NCBI GenBank assembly: GCA_019915015.1
Contig: JAHBBC010000001.1
Span: 62,001-126,000, forward strand
Direction: 5' to 3'
From: Auriscalpium vulgare
Taxonomy: Eukaryota; Basidiomycota; Agaricomycetes; Russulales; Auriscalpiaceae
Length of the DNA: 64,000 bases
Below, one piece after another: positions 33,215-43,732 of the stretch; position 1 is the stretch's first letter; every line of letters starts with the position of its first letter. The notes beneath the pieces are model-generated. The model did no database searches. It worked only from the letters and a program-made list of their open reading frames with translations, and was not told the origin of the DNA. A program made the position numbers and the translations under genes.

Positions 33215-33895
33215 ATGTCCTGGATCCCACACCTCCTCAATGTGCTCTCCGTGGTCGCCCCCATCGCCTGTTGGACACTGGTCACGCATGTGCCCGGGTG
33301 GACAGCTCTCTACTGCTCCGCGGCGGCGTCTTGGGTCACTGCGTACTTCATCGGAATGTTTGTCTAATCCACCACACCCATCGAGCAGAAGCGGAAACTC
33401 GCATCTACTACCATCCGGTGGCTATTCATGACAACTACCGGGGGCCTTATCGCAGGGACTGTGGCTGTCTTCAGTAAGTGTTCATTGTCTAGATCGTCTG
33501 CCGAATCCGAATGTGATACATCATTGGCACAGAGGACATCGGTTTCTCGACGGGGGCTCTGTGGGGCACGGGGTTGCTAGCATTTGTGGGAGGTATCGTG
33601 ATATTCTCCATAGCCTTCGATCCGAACATCGATTTGGTCAGTGAAATTTGGAGTGAGAGTTTTGTCTGCTCATGAACAAGCACCTTTTCAGAAATCAAGT
33701 CTGTCTTCAGGCCAAGATGAGGATCGAGGCCACCGCACCCCCCCGAAGCCACCGCCGTCACGGTATGCCGCTACTGATACCGCGATATTATTTACCGTCA
33801 GTCCCGTAAGCCGTCTTCTTCAAAATATGTTGACGATGCCTTTCAGAAAACGGACACGGCCGAGAGAGGAGAGAAGCTTGAGAGAGCAGCGATGA
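33215..33895 (+). pseudogene. Membrane-protein gene with premature stop
   Basis: Paralogue of the intact gene at 61,702-62,308, sharing LLNVL.V.APIACW.LV, ALYCSAAAS and, in exon 2, DIGFSTGALWG. The ATG is at 33,215. Codon 51 is TAA (33,365-33,367), but the frame then stays open and aligned through LIAGTVAVF to the same splice donor (33,474). Exon 2 is 33,533-33,636; exon 3 starts after CCTTTTCAG near 33,692. The damage is thus a single nonsense change in an otherwise preserved structure. The last exon has drifted. It lies between segments A/linker and B of unit copy IIIb, as in copy V. Confidence 0.75.
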
Positions 33896-34209
33896 CTAAG
33901 AGAGCAGCGATGGCTAAGTGAGCAGAGACGGATTGGGTGGTCTCTATGGTTCTCCTCAATTTTTTGTATCCTTCAAGCGCAGCGTTGGTATGTACCTGTA
34001 ATCATGGACCCGAGAAACGTGACTGTGCCGAGTATTTTGTGCCGAATGTCACCGCATGCGTTCTACCGGCTGTGGAAGCCTGCGCGCAAAACTCTGCGGA
34101 AACTGAGCCTTGCCTCTCGACACCATCGGATTTCGAATGCAGGTCTCGCACACGCGCGAACACCTATGGTGCGTAGTTCTACTCCTGCAACACATGCACG
34201 CACGATGAC

Positions 34210-34640
34210 GTGACCCGCGCAGACGATAGTGCGCGGCGCGTCCCCTCGACGCCGGGTGCAATGTTCGTGAAGCGCGAGACTTAACAACCCTGTCAAGTTC
34301 TCGAGCATCAATCGACGCGCAAATATCTACCCTCCTAGTACTCGTACTCTCCAACTGGGCTTCGGCGCCGTGCTCCGGCCGAGCCCCGACTTCAACAACC
34401 TGCTTAAGTTCTCGCGCATCGATAGACGCGCAACAATTTCTACCCTGCAACGGCCAGAATGGCTAGACAATGGCTTGACCACCGCGCGTGAACGAGCTCG
34501 GGGAGAAAGGTGACGATGGAAGGGCACCGGGCAAAGAATCAGGCAGTCGTGGTGCGTGTGGCGCACTCTCTCTCGTCCACTTTGCTCACATTTTACGTTC
34601 CTTAGCAGCTTTATGGAAGACAAGACGTCCAGGACGTCTG
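34210..34640 (+). repeat. Segment B of the dispersed unit, copy IIIb
   Basis: Contains CGACTTCAACAACCTGC, GACGCGCAACAATTTCTACCC, AACGAGCTCGGGGAGAAAGGTGA and TTAGCAGCTTTATGGAAGAC, shared with 2,405-2,565 and 20,815-20,985. An internal partial duplication repeats AAGTTCTCG.GCATC.AT.GACGCGCAA (34,289 and 34,409). Confidence 0.65.
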
Positions 34641-35195
34641 GAGGAACCGAAGAGCAGACATCCACACAACGGCGGAAGGAACACAGTTGTTGCCGGGACA
34701 GAACAGGACTAGAACAGGTGCGTTTGCGTCATTCTTATCACAATTGGAAGTGGTTCATATGCTCGCATATAGCTACGGAACGTCTCTTGGCAGTAATCTA
34801 TGCCATTTATTCAGTACTGGCCATCGAGATCCCTCGAGAGAAGAAACAGCCAGTCTCTAGAACCCATGGGAAGCTATACGATGCGTGCTGGACGACCAGT
34901 TTCCTCTGACCGGACTAGAGGACCCTGCTATCGTCTGCCCATGTGCATGTGCCCCGCCCCATCCCATTCTTTCTTCTTTCGCGGAATTGAGACGCCATTG
35001 CTCGATGGCCAGATTGCTAGAATGACTGCGCATAGTTGAGTCCCGCCATTCGATATTTAGCGCATCGGAGGCGACTGGCAATGATATTGTTCAGCTCAGG
35101 TGCGTACCCCGTGTTTGGCGTTCAGATTTGAATTCATAGTCGTATTATTGCACCAGCAGTTGCGGTTGTCTACTCCGGAGCCGACGCAACGGTTT
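34641..35195. other. Intergenic, nothing recognised
   Basis: Downstream (3') side of the next LRR gene. No gene or RNA seen. Confidence 0.4.
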
Positions 35196-36191
35196 TCACT
35201 CTGCCCACACCTCTGAGCTACCACTCCGGACGAAAGAGACTGGATAGCGTCGTTGCGGTGCATTCATGCACTTAATCAGGTCGTTGAATAATCCTTGTCT
35301 GAATCCCAAGCTGGGATCAACGATGACGTCGATAACACAGTCGGTGACGCCGAAATTGAAGGTCGGAAGCGCGACGGCGAGCGCATATTCAAGATTGATC
35401 TGCCTCGAAGCATTGCCTTCCGGGGTCCAGTAGATCCTGGTTTCTAGGGCGATACCTGGTCCGCCCTTGGGCCAGAGGATGCATCCGTTCGGCTTGATAC
35501 AGCCATCTTCGTCCTTCATGGGGTCCACACACACGCAGGTGACGCGATCCTGTCGCGTGTGCATGTCGATTAGGAGGCGCTGATAGGATAGGTATGTGAG
35601 GGAGGGCGTCTGCATCTGGATGGTGATCGACCGCCGGGTGAGTTCCGGCATCGACAGGTAGTGCAGCAGCCACTTTATCGTCGGCCAATTGTCCGCGAGC
35701 TTGAACCTCCTGAGGTTCGGCAGGGTTACTGTGCTGGGTTCCGTGTAAGTCGACAGCAGATCGTCGTTGTGGAGGAAGGTCATGTGTCGGAGCGACAAGC
35801 CCTCGAGTGATTGGAGTCTGCTGAGGTCTGCGAGCATGTCGCGGTGCCCGCACCACATCCTGCAGCCGTCGAGCTCCAGGTGCCGGAGGCTGGTCAAATT
35901 ATGCAGTGGTAGCGATGCTTTTGGGGGCAATATGAGTGCGCGCAGGCGTGGCGGCGCACCCTTGTCGAAGATGGTCTTGAGGTCTGGGTCCCATGAGTTG
36001 ACGCGAAGCTCTTCCAGAGCTTGGAGTTTGGATGCCGTGTCGCGGTGCAGCGCATGGACAACCGGCTCGGTCACAAGCGTGCGGCACCAGTCGTCGCCCC
36101 ATAATTTGCAGCTGAGGTGCTGGAAGTCGATGTGTGTGGCGTATCTCAGCGTCCGATAAGCCTTTTGATTGGTGGATGCCCTTGTACTCAT
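35196..36191 (-). CDS. LRR-like protein lacking an F-box (paralogue 2)
   Basis: Single exon, 331 aa from the ATG at 36,191; the frame is open 77 codons further upstream, but that part overlaps the promoter-like stretch. Blocks shared with the other two paralogues: LRHLELDGCRMWCGHRDMLADL, LEGLSLRHMTF, LRRFKLADNWPTIKWLLHYL, TRRSITIQM. The C-terminal third (PMKDEDGCIKPNG, TRIYWTPEG) corresponds to DVKDEHGVPKPNA...TTFVWDPANG of paralogue 3. No F-box and no transmembrane segment. The function is unknown. The paralogues probably arose by duplication and decay of F-box/LRR genes common in basidiomycetes. Confidence 0.78.
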   Translation of the reverse strand: MSTRASTNQKAYRTLRYATHIDFQHLSCKLWGDDWCRTLVTEPVVHALHRDTASKLQALEELRVNSWDPDLKTIFDKGAPPRLRALILPPKASLPLHNLTSLRHLELDGCRMWCGHRDMLADLSRLQSLEGLSLRHMTFLHNDDLLSTYTEPSTVTLPNLRRFKLADNWPTIKWLLHYLSMPELTRRSITIQMQTPSLTYLSYQRLLIDMHTRQDRVTCVCVDPMKDEDGCIKPNGCILWPKGGPGIALETRIYWTPEGNASRQINLEYALAVALPTFNFGVTDCVIDVIVDPSLGFRQGLFNDLIKCMNAPQRRYPVSFVRSGSSEVWAE

Positions 36192-36199
36192 GGCGTTGT

Positions 36200-37848
36200 T
36201 TGCGGCGGGGTGATGTAGGGCGAGTATAAGGGACCCGGAGTAGCGAACGGGGAATGAGCTCTGGAAACGACCACTCATCTTCTTATAATTCACGGATCCA
36301 CGATACATACAACGCTGATGCGCTACAACCACGTTGCCGAAGAAGCTGTACTCGCGGCCTCGTGCACAGACCTCGTCGCCAATTGTTGGGTGTCCTTGTG
36401 CGCCACCTGCTCGTCGCCACACGGTCCAGTGTTACCTCGGCCCAGGCACGAGCAGCAACCGCAGCCGCAGTCGCAGCCACCGACCGACGCCCGAAACCCG
36501 TGTCATGGTCTGGTCTGGTGAGGAAGCGTACGCCTGCCTATACCGAGCCACCGAACGCGGTGCAAGTCAAAGAATCCCAATGGTATTGTGCGCGGGACAA
36601 AGGCATACGCACCGTGGCTCCACGGACGTGCTGCAAGGTGATAGACCTGGGGTAGCATGGAAGACTCACAGATGGCCGGGGTGATGCAGTGGAATACAAT
36701 GAGATTCGTAGCAAAACGTATAAGTGATGTAGCCACGCACCGACGTCGACACGTTGCTTGCACGCTGCACTACTCAGCCACCACGCCCGCGCCATCATGT
36801 CTCGTCTTCGGGTGATATTGCAGTCCTCTTGAGGTTCGATGTGGGATACGATGCGAACCGGGAGCGGGAGAGATTACAAGGCCGCAGATCGAGGAGAAGG
36901 GTGCGCCGGCAGCTGGCCGGGTTGTCCCCGGCCGGCCCGCCGCGCCGCAGACTGCCGCCGCCGCCGCGCCACCCTCCTGCACCAGTACCACGACAGCAAA
37001 GGTTTTTCTTTGAATTCTCTGCTCTTGATATACCCGCCACGAGCGCTCCTCTGACATCGCTCGCTTCTCTGCTGGGGCCTGCAAGCTCGACAACGTTGCC
37101 TCGCCGAATCTGGGCTATCTCGCGCGACAATCGGGACGACGCCAGGCCCTTCCCTCATCAGCGCAGACGAGGACTGACGATGACAGCTTCTGGATAGTAG
37201 GTGCTGATCAGACCTCGGCCTCGCCGTGCAGGTATCTTCCTGCTCTAGGATCTACATTGATTCGACACTGGCGATATACCCATACGCGCTCGATGGCAGG
37301 ACGAGCAGCGCTAGCAGGACTGTAGTGTCCACGCGTAACGCACAGACCAGGTAGAAACCGGAGTCCGAGAACGGGAATGTCTTGCTCTAGGGTGCGTACG
37401 TCCCCGGTTGTTATATCTATTTACCGAACCCAACTAGAATCTCGGCAGATGCATCCAGTATCAATCTCCACTCTGCTCTGTTCTCGTCGTTGTTCTGACC
37501 CGCGTGTCATCAACCGTCACATTGCCTATTATGCCCCAGCACACTGCTTTGATCCTGCGCCGGTTATCCAGCTGCTAGTCCCGGAAAGTTCACGCCCGCA
37601 CGTCCGTCTCATTCCGGCCAATGGCGCCTCAACTTCTCTACACCTGAGATTGGCCGCATAGTCCGCAACGCGTGGCAGGCATAAAGGGCGAGATACAAAG
37701 CTCTTGTTCAAGCCGGTGGGGAGGAGATACACGTAGGGAATCGCTGACGGGTTTCGAGTCGAGGTTCGTCCGCCCGCCTGCATCGCTACGCCGCGGTGGC
37801 GCAACTAAACCGTCGCCCCGTTTTGTAGTCATCAAGGCACATCAGCGG
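36200..37848. other. No gene supported
   Basis: GC-rich, with several overlapping frames on both strands (for example around 36,754-37,197). I see no domain, RNA or structured repeat. Confidence 0.35.
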
Positions 37849-39009
37849 TTATATTTTGAGCAATGTCCATGCAAGTACAGACCACACCCTGTTCATACTT
37901 CCTTGCCATACTAGCTCCATCCATGTTTTCTTCGTTGCACCCTGCCAGCGCCCCTCATGCGCCAACGCATTATACCACCCTTCTCCTGGTTCCCGGGTCT
38001 CTCGTCGCCACCGGTTACCCGCCATGGAACATAGCAGGATATCCGCGAGCGACAGAGGCAGCCGAAGCGTCTGCAATATGTTCCGAAAGCTCGTCATCAA
38101 TGGCAATCCTTGATGGCGGATACATATCTTGTCGAATTCCTGAGTAAACGACCGGAGCACAGCGGCAAGCACGTCCTCGAACTCTAATCTCTGGTCGTCG
38201 TTGCCGTTTGCTGGATCCCAGACAAATGTTGTCTCTGGTTGCAGGTCAGGCTTTCCGCTGCCGAAGGGCAGCGTGGGCTTGATCGTGAATGCGTTAGGCT
38301 TGGGGACACCATGCTCATCCTTGACGTCAAAGATGCCTAGATCCGTGAATTTTGATTGCTGCTGGTGGTCTTGCGGGGTTGCCTGCTCGTGAATTTTCGC
38401 CAAGAAGGACTGAAACCCGCCATTTTCGAGGTCGCCACAGCGCAGTTTGATGGTGATAGATCGCTGCTCAAGACTCGGTGTATCCAGATGCGCCAGGAGC
38501 CACTGCATCCCCTGCCAAGTGTCTGCGAGATCCAGCCTTTTGAGCCGTGGCAGGCGTGCCACGGCGCATCCGCTGGGCATTATGCGCTTGGCAATAGAGC
38601 TGTCGTGCAGTGACAGTGACTCGAGTCCCCGCAAGCGATCCAGGATGGCTACCATGTCGGCGTAGCGTGTCCGGCGTTTCCATCCGCTCAAGCTGAGGTG
38701 TTCAAGGCCGATGAGCGCATTCAGCGGTATCATCGTGCCGCGCGGTAGTTTGAGGTAAAGATCGTCTTTGAGCTCCCAATATTTGACTGCGATTTCCTCG
38801 AGATCGAGATTATCCTCTCGCGCAACATCAAGTCGCGTGAAAACGAATTTTAGGTTTTTCTGCAACACGTGAATGACTTTTGCGTAGTCTGCTGATATAG
38901 TAGTTTTACGTCCAAGGTGGTCTTCGTTCGATAATTGTGTCGATGTGTCAGACAGAATGCTGATGCATGAAGACAGTTTCACCTGCTCGACTAGGGCTGC
39001 TGAGTTCAT
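37849..39009 (-). CDS. LRR-like protein lacking an F-box (paralogue 3)
   Basis: Single exon, 386 aa, starting MNSAALVEQVKLSS. LRR-like blocks: LEHLSLSGWKRRTRYADMV, LESLSLHDSSI, LKRLDLADTWQGMQWLLAHL, QRSITIKL. The C-terminal half carries DVKDEHGVPKPNAFTIKP and WDPANGNDDQ, matching paralogue 2. A clear TATA box lies about 70 bp upstream, with a C/T-rich stretch between it and the ATG, so the start is well supported. Paralogues 2 and 3 are in tandem on the same strand, 1.7 kb apart. The role is unknown. Confidence 0.8.
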   Translation of the reverse strand: MNSAALVEQVKLSSCISILSDTSTQLSNEDHLGRKTTISADYAKVIHVLQKNLKFVFTRLDVAREDNLDLEEIAVKYWELKDDLYLKLPRGTMIPLNALIGLEHLSLSGWKRRTRYADMVAILDRLRGLESLSLHDSSIAKRIMPSGCAVARLPRLKRLDLADTWQGMQWLLAHLDTPSLEQRSITIKLRCGDLENGGFQSFLAKIHEQATPQDHQQQSKFTDLGIFDVKDEHGVPKPNAFTIKPTLPFGSGKPDLQPETTFVWDPANGNDDQRLEFEDVLAAVLRSFTQEFDKICIRHQGLPLMTSFRNILQTLRLPLSLADILLCSMAGNRWRRETREPGEGWYNALAHEGRWQGATKKTWMELVWQGSMNRVWSVLAWTLLKI

Positions 39010-39075
39010 GGCTTGTGTGTGAGGGAGAGATGGGAAGATTTGAGAATGTTAGGGAAATTGACAGCAGCGCTCGTC

Positions 39076-39085
39076 CTTTTATAAC
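39076..39085 (-). promoter_or_regulatory. TATA box of LRR paralogue 3
   Basis: GTTATAAAAG on the minus strand, about 70 bp before the ATG at 39,009. Confidence 0.7.
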
Positions 39086-39099
39086 GCGCAAGCATAACA

Positions 39100-39689
39100 T
39101 TGGTACTATACATTGTCGGCAGCACGGCAGCAGGCCACGAACCCATACCGTGCACACGTTGCAACGTCGCTTTCGGCCCAAGGCTCATGTAACCGCCACC
39201 CACGACAGATCTACGAGGCCATCCGATCACTAGCACGTAGGATACGATGAGGTTGGGATGCCACATACTAGGACGATGAGACGCGCCGAACGCGACCTCG
39301 AAGTCGCAAGCCAAACCCATCGCGCGTGAGCTTTCTCCCATGGCAGCCACTCATAGTCGGATGGATTATCACCAGCACCATGGAAGCCCCGAGTCTCCCC
39401 AGAGCGACACCTGGAGCACGCAGCAAGGGTTTCTACGCTCTGGGATATATTGATGCTGCGAAAACTAAGAACGCGAGGCGCTGCACGTCGTGGGGCTGTA
39501 ATAAAACGATGAGCGTGAGGTGCGGAATTTCGGCAAGTAGACACACTATACGCGTGCCCGCTACGCATTAGAGGCCACCACATCATGCCACGAAAACGTG
39601 GAAATCAATGGATGCCGTGCGCCGACATGACCCCAACGTATACGTTCGAGTCGCTGCAGTCGTGGGCTCCAGAAGCTACGTAAATCCGC
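39100..39689. other. Intergenic up to the gypsy insertion
   Basis: No gene supported. It ends at the left flank of the LTR element. Confidence 0.4.
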
Positions 39690-40974
39690 TGTGGAGGTGC
39701 CGCGTGCCTTGCTCGCGGACACCGCCAGGTAGAGAGGCGGGACGAGCGCACCGGCGAATGCCGACGCTGACGACGTAGACGCGCGCTGAGCGCGCACTGA
39801 CAGCATCATATCTTCTTTAGGCCCGCACCATTCTCACCCTCGAACCATCGCCACGTCAACGCCAACCGTGCTCGCAAAACCCCCTTCCCCACCTCCTCTC
39901 TCGACACCAGCCATCCAGAGGCCCAAGAACGCACGCCTACGCGCCACGCAAGACGCAGCACAGCCACGGAGCCGAATAGCTGGGTAGTAGCTTCAGGAGG
40001 GCGGGCAGGAGCGAGTACGGGCGACGACACCTCCCTTCTCCCTTTTCCGTTCGACTTACGACCTTCCTTTCATTCTCAATACTGTACCCGGCGCTGATTC
40101 GTTCACCCCAGGCCTCTGACACCACTCCCCTTTTCCATACGACGATTCGAGTCCCTCCCCTCTCTCGAGTATTCCTTTCGCCGACACTCCGAGACCTCCC
40201 GTGATCCGACCGCGTCGGGGACGACTCCGCCGCCGCCGCATCGTACGAGCCGGGTCTGGGCCACCTGCGCTCCTCTGTTGGGGGACAGAGTCCGATAGCG
40301 CGCGCGCGAGCGTACGTCTAAATAGAGTCGGTCCCGGGCGCGCGAAGAGAGCGAGCTCGTCGAGGAGGCGAGGCATTCGTACTATACGCCCCGCCACCCA
40401 TTTCCATCGAGCCCGATTTCTCCGCGACGCACCACATGGACTGACAGAATTTGCCTCCGTTGTTTCACTTTCCTATTGCCACCATCACTTCCCCTCGCGT
40501 TTATCTCTTAGCATCACTTGTTATCGATGGCCCGGCGGCGCGAGAGCACGCGCAGCGTCGCGGCATCTATCCGTCACATATACTGGCGACACCTCGCCGT
40601 CGAATGGATCCATCTTACCACCTCCGAGCCACTACGAGCCTGAGCCGCGCCTTAAGCCCGATCGAGCCCCCTTCCTCTTCTTTCTTCGCCTCTCCCGTCA
40701 TCTCCTGATTCGCAGCTAGCTTCCCCGGCTCGTGCGCCTCTCGTACGCCCCGAAACCGCTCGGCGAAGCCTTCCCAAAGACATCAGCCACTTCAAAACTC
40801 GACCGCGCAACGCCAGCAAAGTGCTCCTCAACTCCGTGGATCTCTAGCTGCGTTGTTCTCTAGGAGGCTCCTGTCGCTGACAATCCCGTCTACTTTCTAG
40901 ACTACCGCTATCGACGCGCCCCCGGTCTCTCGACCCATCGACTCGCCCGCCTGCAACCGCTCGTTTCTTCCACA
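39690..40974 (+). repeat. 5' LTR of the gypsy element
   Basis: 1,285 bp, TGTGG...CCACA. Frames inside are not genes: they recur identically in the 3' LTR. Confidence 0.93.
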
Positions 40975-40975
40975 G

Positions 40976-40993
40976 TGGTGACCACCGCAGGGG
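40976..40993 (+). promoter_or_regulatory. Candidate primer-binding site
   Basis: TGGTGACCACCGCAGGGG starts two bases after the 5' LTR; TGG is the usual first triplet (complement of tRNA CCA). I cannot name the tRNA. Confidence 0.4.
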
Positions 40994-41084
40994 ATTTCAA
41001 ATTGGGTTTTCCGAAGAACCTTTCGTCGACAAAAAGCTACGTAGTCTCCTTCCCTTCCGTTAACTCATATCTCCTTCCAGACCC

Positions 41085-42818
41085 ATGTCTCCTGGTGGCG
41101 CGTCCAACCCCGGAGGCGGCACGAACCCCGGCAGCGGCGGCGGAGGCAGCGGATCCAACCCCGGCAGCGGCGGATCCAACCCCGGCGGCGGCGGATCCAA
41201 CCCCGGCGGCGGCGGCACGAACACCGGCGGTACCGCGCCGCCCCCGCAAGTTATCTACGCCAGGCACATGCCGATACCGCGGACATCCAGCGCGCCCTCG
41301 TTCAATGGTAAGTATGTCAGTGACTTTCTTGTCTTACTCCAGCAGCACGGTCGTGCCGCCGGCCTTACCGACAACGAGCTGGCCACACGCATCTACCAAT
41401 ATTGCTCCGATGAGGTCAAGGATGTCATACGGTACTGCAACGAGTTCAAGACGCCGGACTGGGCCGCCGCGACCACGCTCCTCAAGGGACTCTACGGCGC
41501 AAGCGACGAACCCGTCGCCGTGTCGATAGCCGCCTTCCAGCTCTTCTGCAAGCAACACGCCGAACGTGCGCGGTTCTCCACGAGGTTAAGTGCGGAGCTG
41601 TACCATCGCAAATTCCTTTCCATGTCCGCGCAGCTGCGTTCCAAGGGGTTGCTGACTGACGTAGAACAAAAGCTATGGTTCTATCGTGGCCTACCCCGTG
41701 AGGCGCGCGTCTATGTTACTGATCATATGGACACGCAGTATCTAACCATTACGAACCCGCCCCCAATGGCCGACGTCCTCGCGCTCGTGAACCGCGCTTT
41801 CGACCCCAACAGCATCGAGGCGTGGGGAAACGACATCCGACTTGAAGACGACGACCTGGACGCCGACACCGACCTGTTCGCCGCTCCCAAGAAGAACGTA
41901 CGCTTCGACACTACGACCGTAGCCGGCGCCGAGCCCCTGGATCCTCAGCAGCACCTCGCCAAGAACGCAGCGGCGCCGAACGCCCCTACGGCGTCGAGCT
42001 CAGCCGACGTTGACGCTATCACGCGTCGTCTAGAGGAACTCAGCATCAGTCTGGCGCAACTCCGCTCGCTTCAAGCCTCGGGAGGCGCAACTGCAGGGTT
42101 GCAAGGTAACGCTACACCTGCGAGCGGCGCTAATGTCTCAGATAAGCAGGATTTTCCTAGGCGGTGCTTCATGTGCGGACAGACAGGAACGCACCGCCTC
42201 CACATACGCCACTGTCCCGAGACCGCAAGCCTCGTCGAAGCAGGACTCGTATTGCACAACTACGAGCGCAACCGGTACGTACTTCCCGACGGCTCCGACC
42301 TTCCGCAGGCTCCGTACGGCGACCTGGCCAACTACATCCGACGCCTGGCGAGCCTGGGTAAGATCACGCCTGCGACAGCAGCGAAGACGATGACACGCGA
42401 CCCGCCCCCGCATCAAGTGGCGTCCACGTCCAGTGTCGGACTCGTTGTCGGCGACCACGACATCCTGCAAGGCGAAATGTACGCACTGGCGGCGCGCGAA
42501 GACGTCCCGAGAGCATCGTTCTACATTGACGCGGACTATACCGTGCATCCCGTGACACGGTCAGGCAAGGATACCTCCGCGCGTGACAAGTCCGCGCCGT
42601 ACGCGCGCTCCAAGCCTCAAGATACGTCCACGCCGCCGCAGGTACGCCCGGTAATCCGCCCGCACACTCACAGCCGCCGCGCGCCAGCCCGCAGGCACCT
42701 CAGACGAAGACAGCAGCACCCCCAAACATCGTACCGCCCGGTGCGCCGCAGCCACCGGTCATCAACACGCAGAACCCTTCGCGCAAGACCGGCGCGGACA
42801 AAGGTGATGTTGTCATGA
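41085..42818 (+). CDS. gag polyprotein of the gypsy element
   Basis: The ATG at 41,085 opens 577 codons. Residues 1-50 are a Gly/Asn/Ser-rich tail with GGGGSNP-type repeats. About 60-300 is the capsid-like helical region (FLVLLQQHGRAAGLTDNELATRIYQYC, YHRKFLSMSAQLRSKGLL). About 360-380 is a CCHC-like knuckle (CFMCGQTGTHRLHIRHC). The true protein sequence in this frame seems to end near 42,641: after that this frame is Arg-rich, while the frame one base earlier reads as a Pro/Gln linker continuous with the protease. The nominal stop is at 42,816-42,818. Either one base has been lost near 42,641, or a frameshift or splice joins the two frames. Confidence 0.85.
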   Translation: MSPGGASNPGGGTNPGSGGGGSGSNPGSGGSNPGGGGSNPGGGGTNTGGTAPPPQVIYARHMPIPRTSSAPSFNGKYVSDFLVLLQQHGRAAGLTDNELATRIYQYCSDEVKDVIRYCNEFKTPDWAAATTLLKGLYGASDEPVAVSIAAFQLFCKQHAERARFSTRLSAELYHRKFLSMSAQLRSKGLLTDVEQKLWFYRGLPREARVYVTDHMDTQYLTITNPPPMADVLALVNRAFDPNSIEAWGNDIRLEDDDLDADTDLFAAPKKNVRFDTTTVAGAEPLDPQQHLAKNAAAPNAPTASSSADVDAITRRLEELSISLAQLRSLQASGGATAGLQGNATPASGANVSDKQDFPRRCFMCGQTGTHRLHIRHCPETASLVEAGLVLHNYERNRYVLPDGSDLPQAPYGDLANYIRRLASLGKITPATAAKTMTRDPPPHQVASTSSVGLVVGDHDILQGEMYALAAREDVPRASFYIDADYTVHPVTRSGKDTSARDKSAPYARSKPQDTSTPPQVRPVIRPHTHSRRAPARRHLRRRQQHPQTSYRPVRRSHRSSTRRTLRARPARTKVMLS

Positions 42819-43732
42819 AGGACGCTGAACGCAGGGCCCCGCAGTATCACTTCACGTCCGACATACAAGAGCAGATATCCTTGGAGAAGATCGAGAAGAC
42901 GATATGGGACCAGCCCATCACGTTGCCGCTGCGCGAGCTCGTCGGTGTGTCCGCCCTTCTCCAGAAGCGCATCGCAGAAGTGACAAAGACGCGTCGGGAG
43001 TATGTTACAGCTACTGGTGAGTACGAGCTGTACTCGCCCGAGGCTGAACGTCTGTTGTCAGAGCAGGCGGACTACGCCGTGGTGGCGCCGGGATCGCAGC
43101 TGACCGTCGACGAACCCCGAGAACTCGAAGATTTCCTGGTCGCACATTCCAACGCGTTGTCCATACGCCCGGTACGTTACTTTGCAATGACAACCGGGGT
43201 CTTCACCGCAGCGATGGCGGGCAAGGGCGTCACGCTCATGGTCGACACGGGCTCGGAACTCAACTTAATTCCCGAACGCCTGGTCTCGACGCTCGGGCTT
43301 CCCCTGGACTACGACGGGTCGAGGTGGGCTCTTAAGGGAGTGCACGGCGACGCAGTGCGCCTACTCGGGTGCTGCAAGGACGTTGACTTGAGTATTGGTG
43401 GCCATCCGTTTGACCATCACTTCTTTGTTTCTAGCACAGATCCGGGCGGCAAGTTCGACGTTATCCTGGGTCAGCCGTGGATCCAGTACTTTGCGGCGCG
43501 CATTGATTACGAGCGGCAGGGTATGGTAATCACGCTCTGGAAGAACGGCGACCGGAGCGAAAAGCCCACGTTATCGCTGACCCTGACTAACCCGCAGAAC
43601 GAGCGCAACGCTGACCGGCTGCCGAGTAACAACAACGCGCACGCGCACTCAACGTCGGCGAGATGGCCACCGACGGAGCCAACGACGCGCCGCAGCGCAT
43701 GGGTCGAAGAGATATCTGACGAGGATTTTTGA
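42642..43732 (+). CDS. Linker and aspartic protease of the gypsy element
   Basis: This frame is open from about 42,587; I start it where it first looks like protein. An ATG at 42,815 overlaps the gag stop (ATGA). It covers a Pro-rich linker, then a helical stretch, then the aspartic protease with LMVDTGSELNLIP (active-site Asp codon at 43,243), and a QPWIQYF block. It ends DEDF then TGA at 43,730-43,732. The gag-to-protease relation is a change of -1, and the step to the next frame is also -1. Expression is either as a gag fusion (if the frame break is damage) or by re-initiation. Confidence 0.75.
43726..43732 (+). promoter_or_regulatory. Candidate -1 frameshift site
   Basis: GAT TTT TGA in the protease frame: a run of five T directly before the stop. 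A one-base backward slip on TTT lets reading continue TTG ACA GCT into the 1,456-codon pol frame, which has no ATG near its start. Confidence 0.55.

Noticed and set aside
40201..40719. A 172-codon frame, and its twin at 48,768
   Set aside because: It lies wholly inside the LTRs, so its repetition reflects the LTR pair, not a gene family.
42642..42673. A 32-nt intron joining gag and protease
   Set aside because: It has GT...AG ends and restores frame, but it is well below the 50-60 nt of the other introns here. Loss of one base is simpler, so it is kept only as an alternative.
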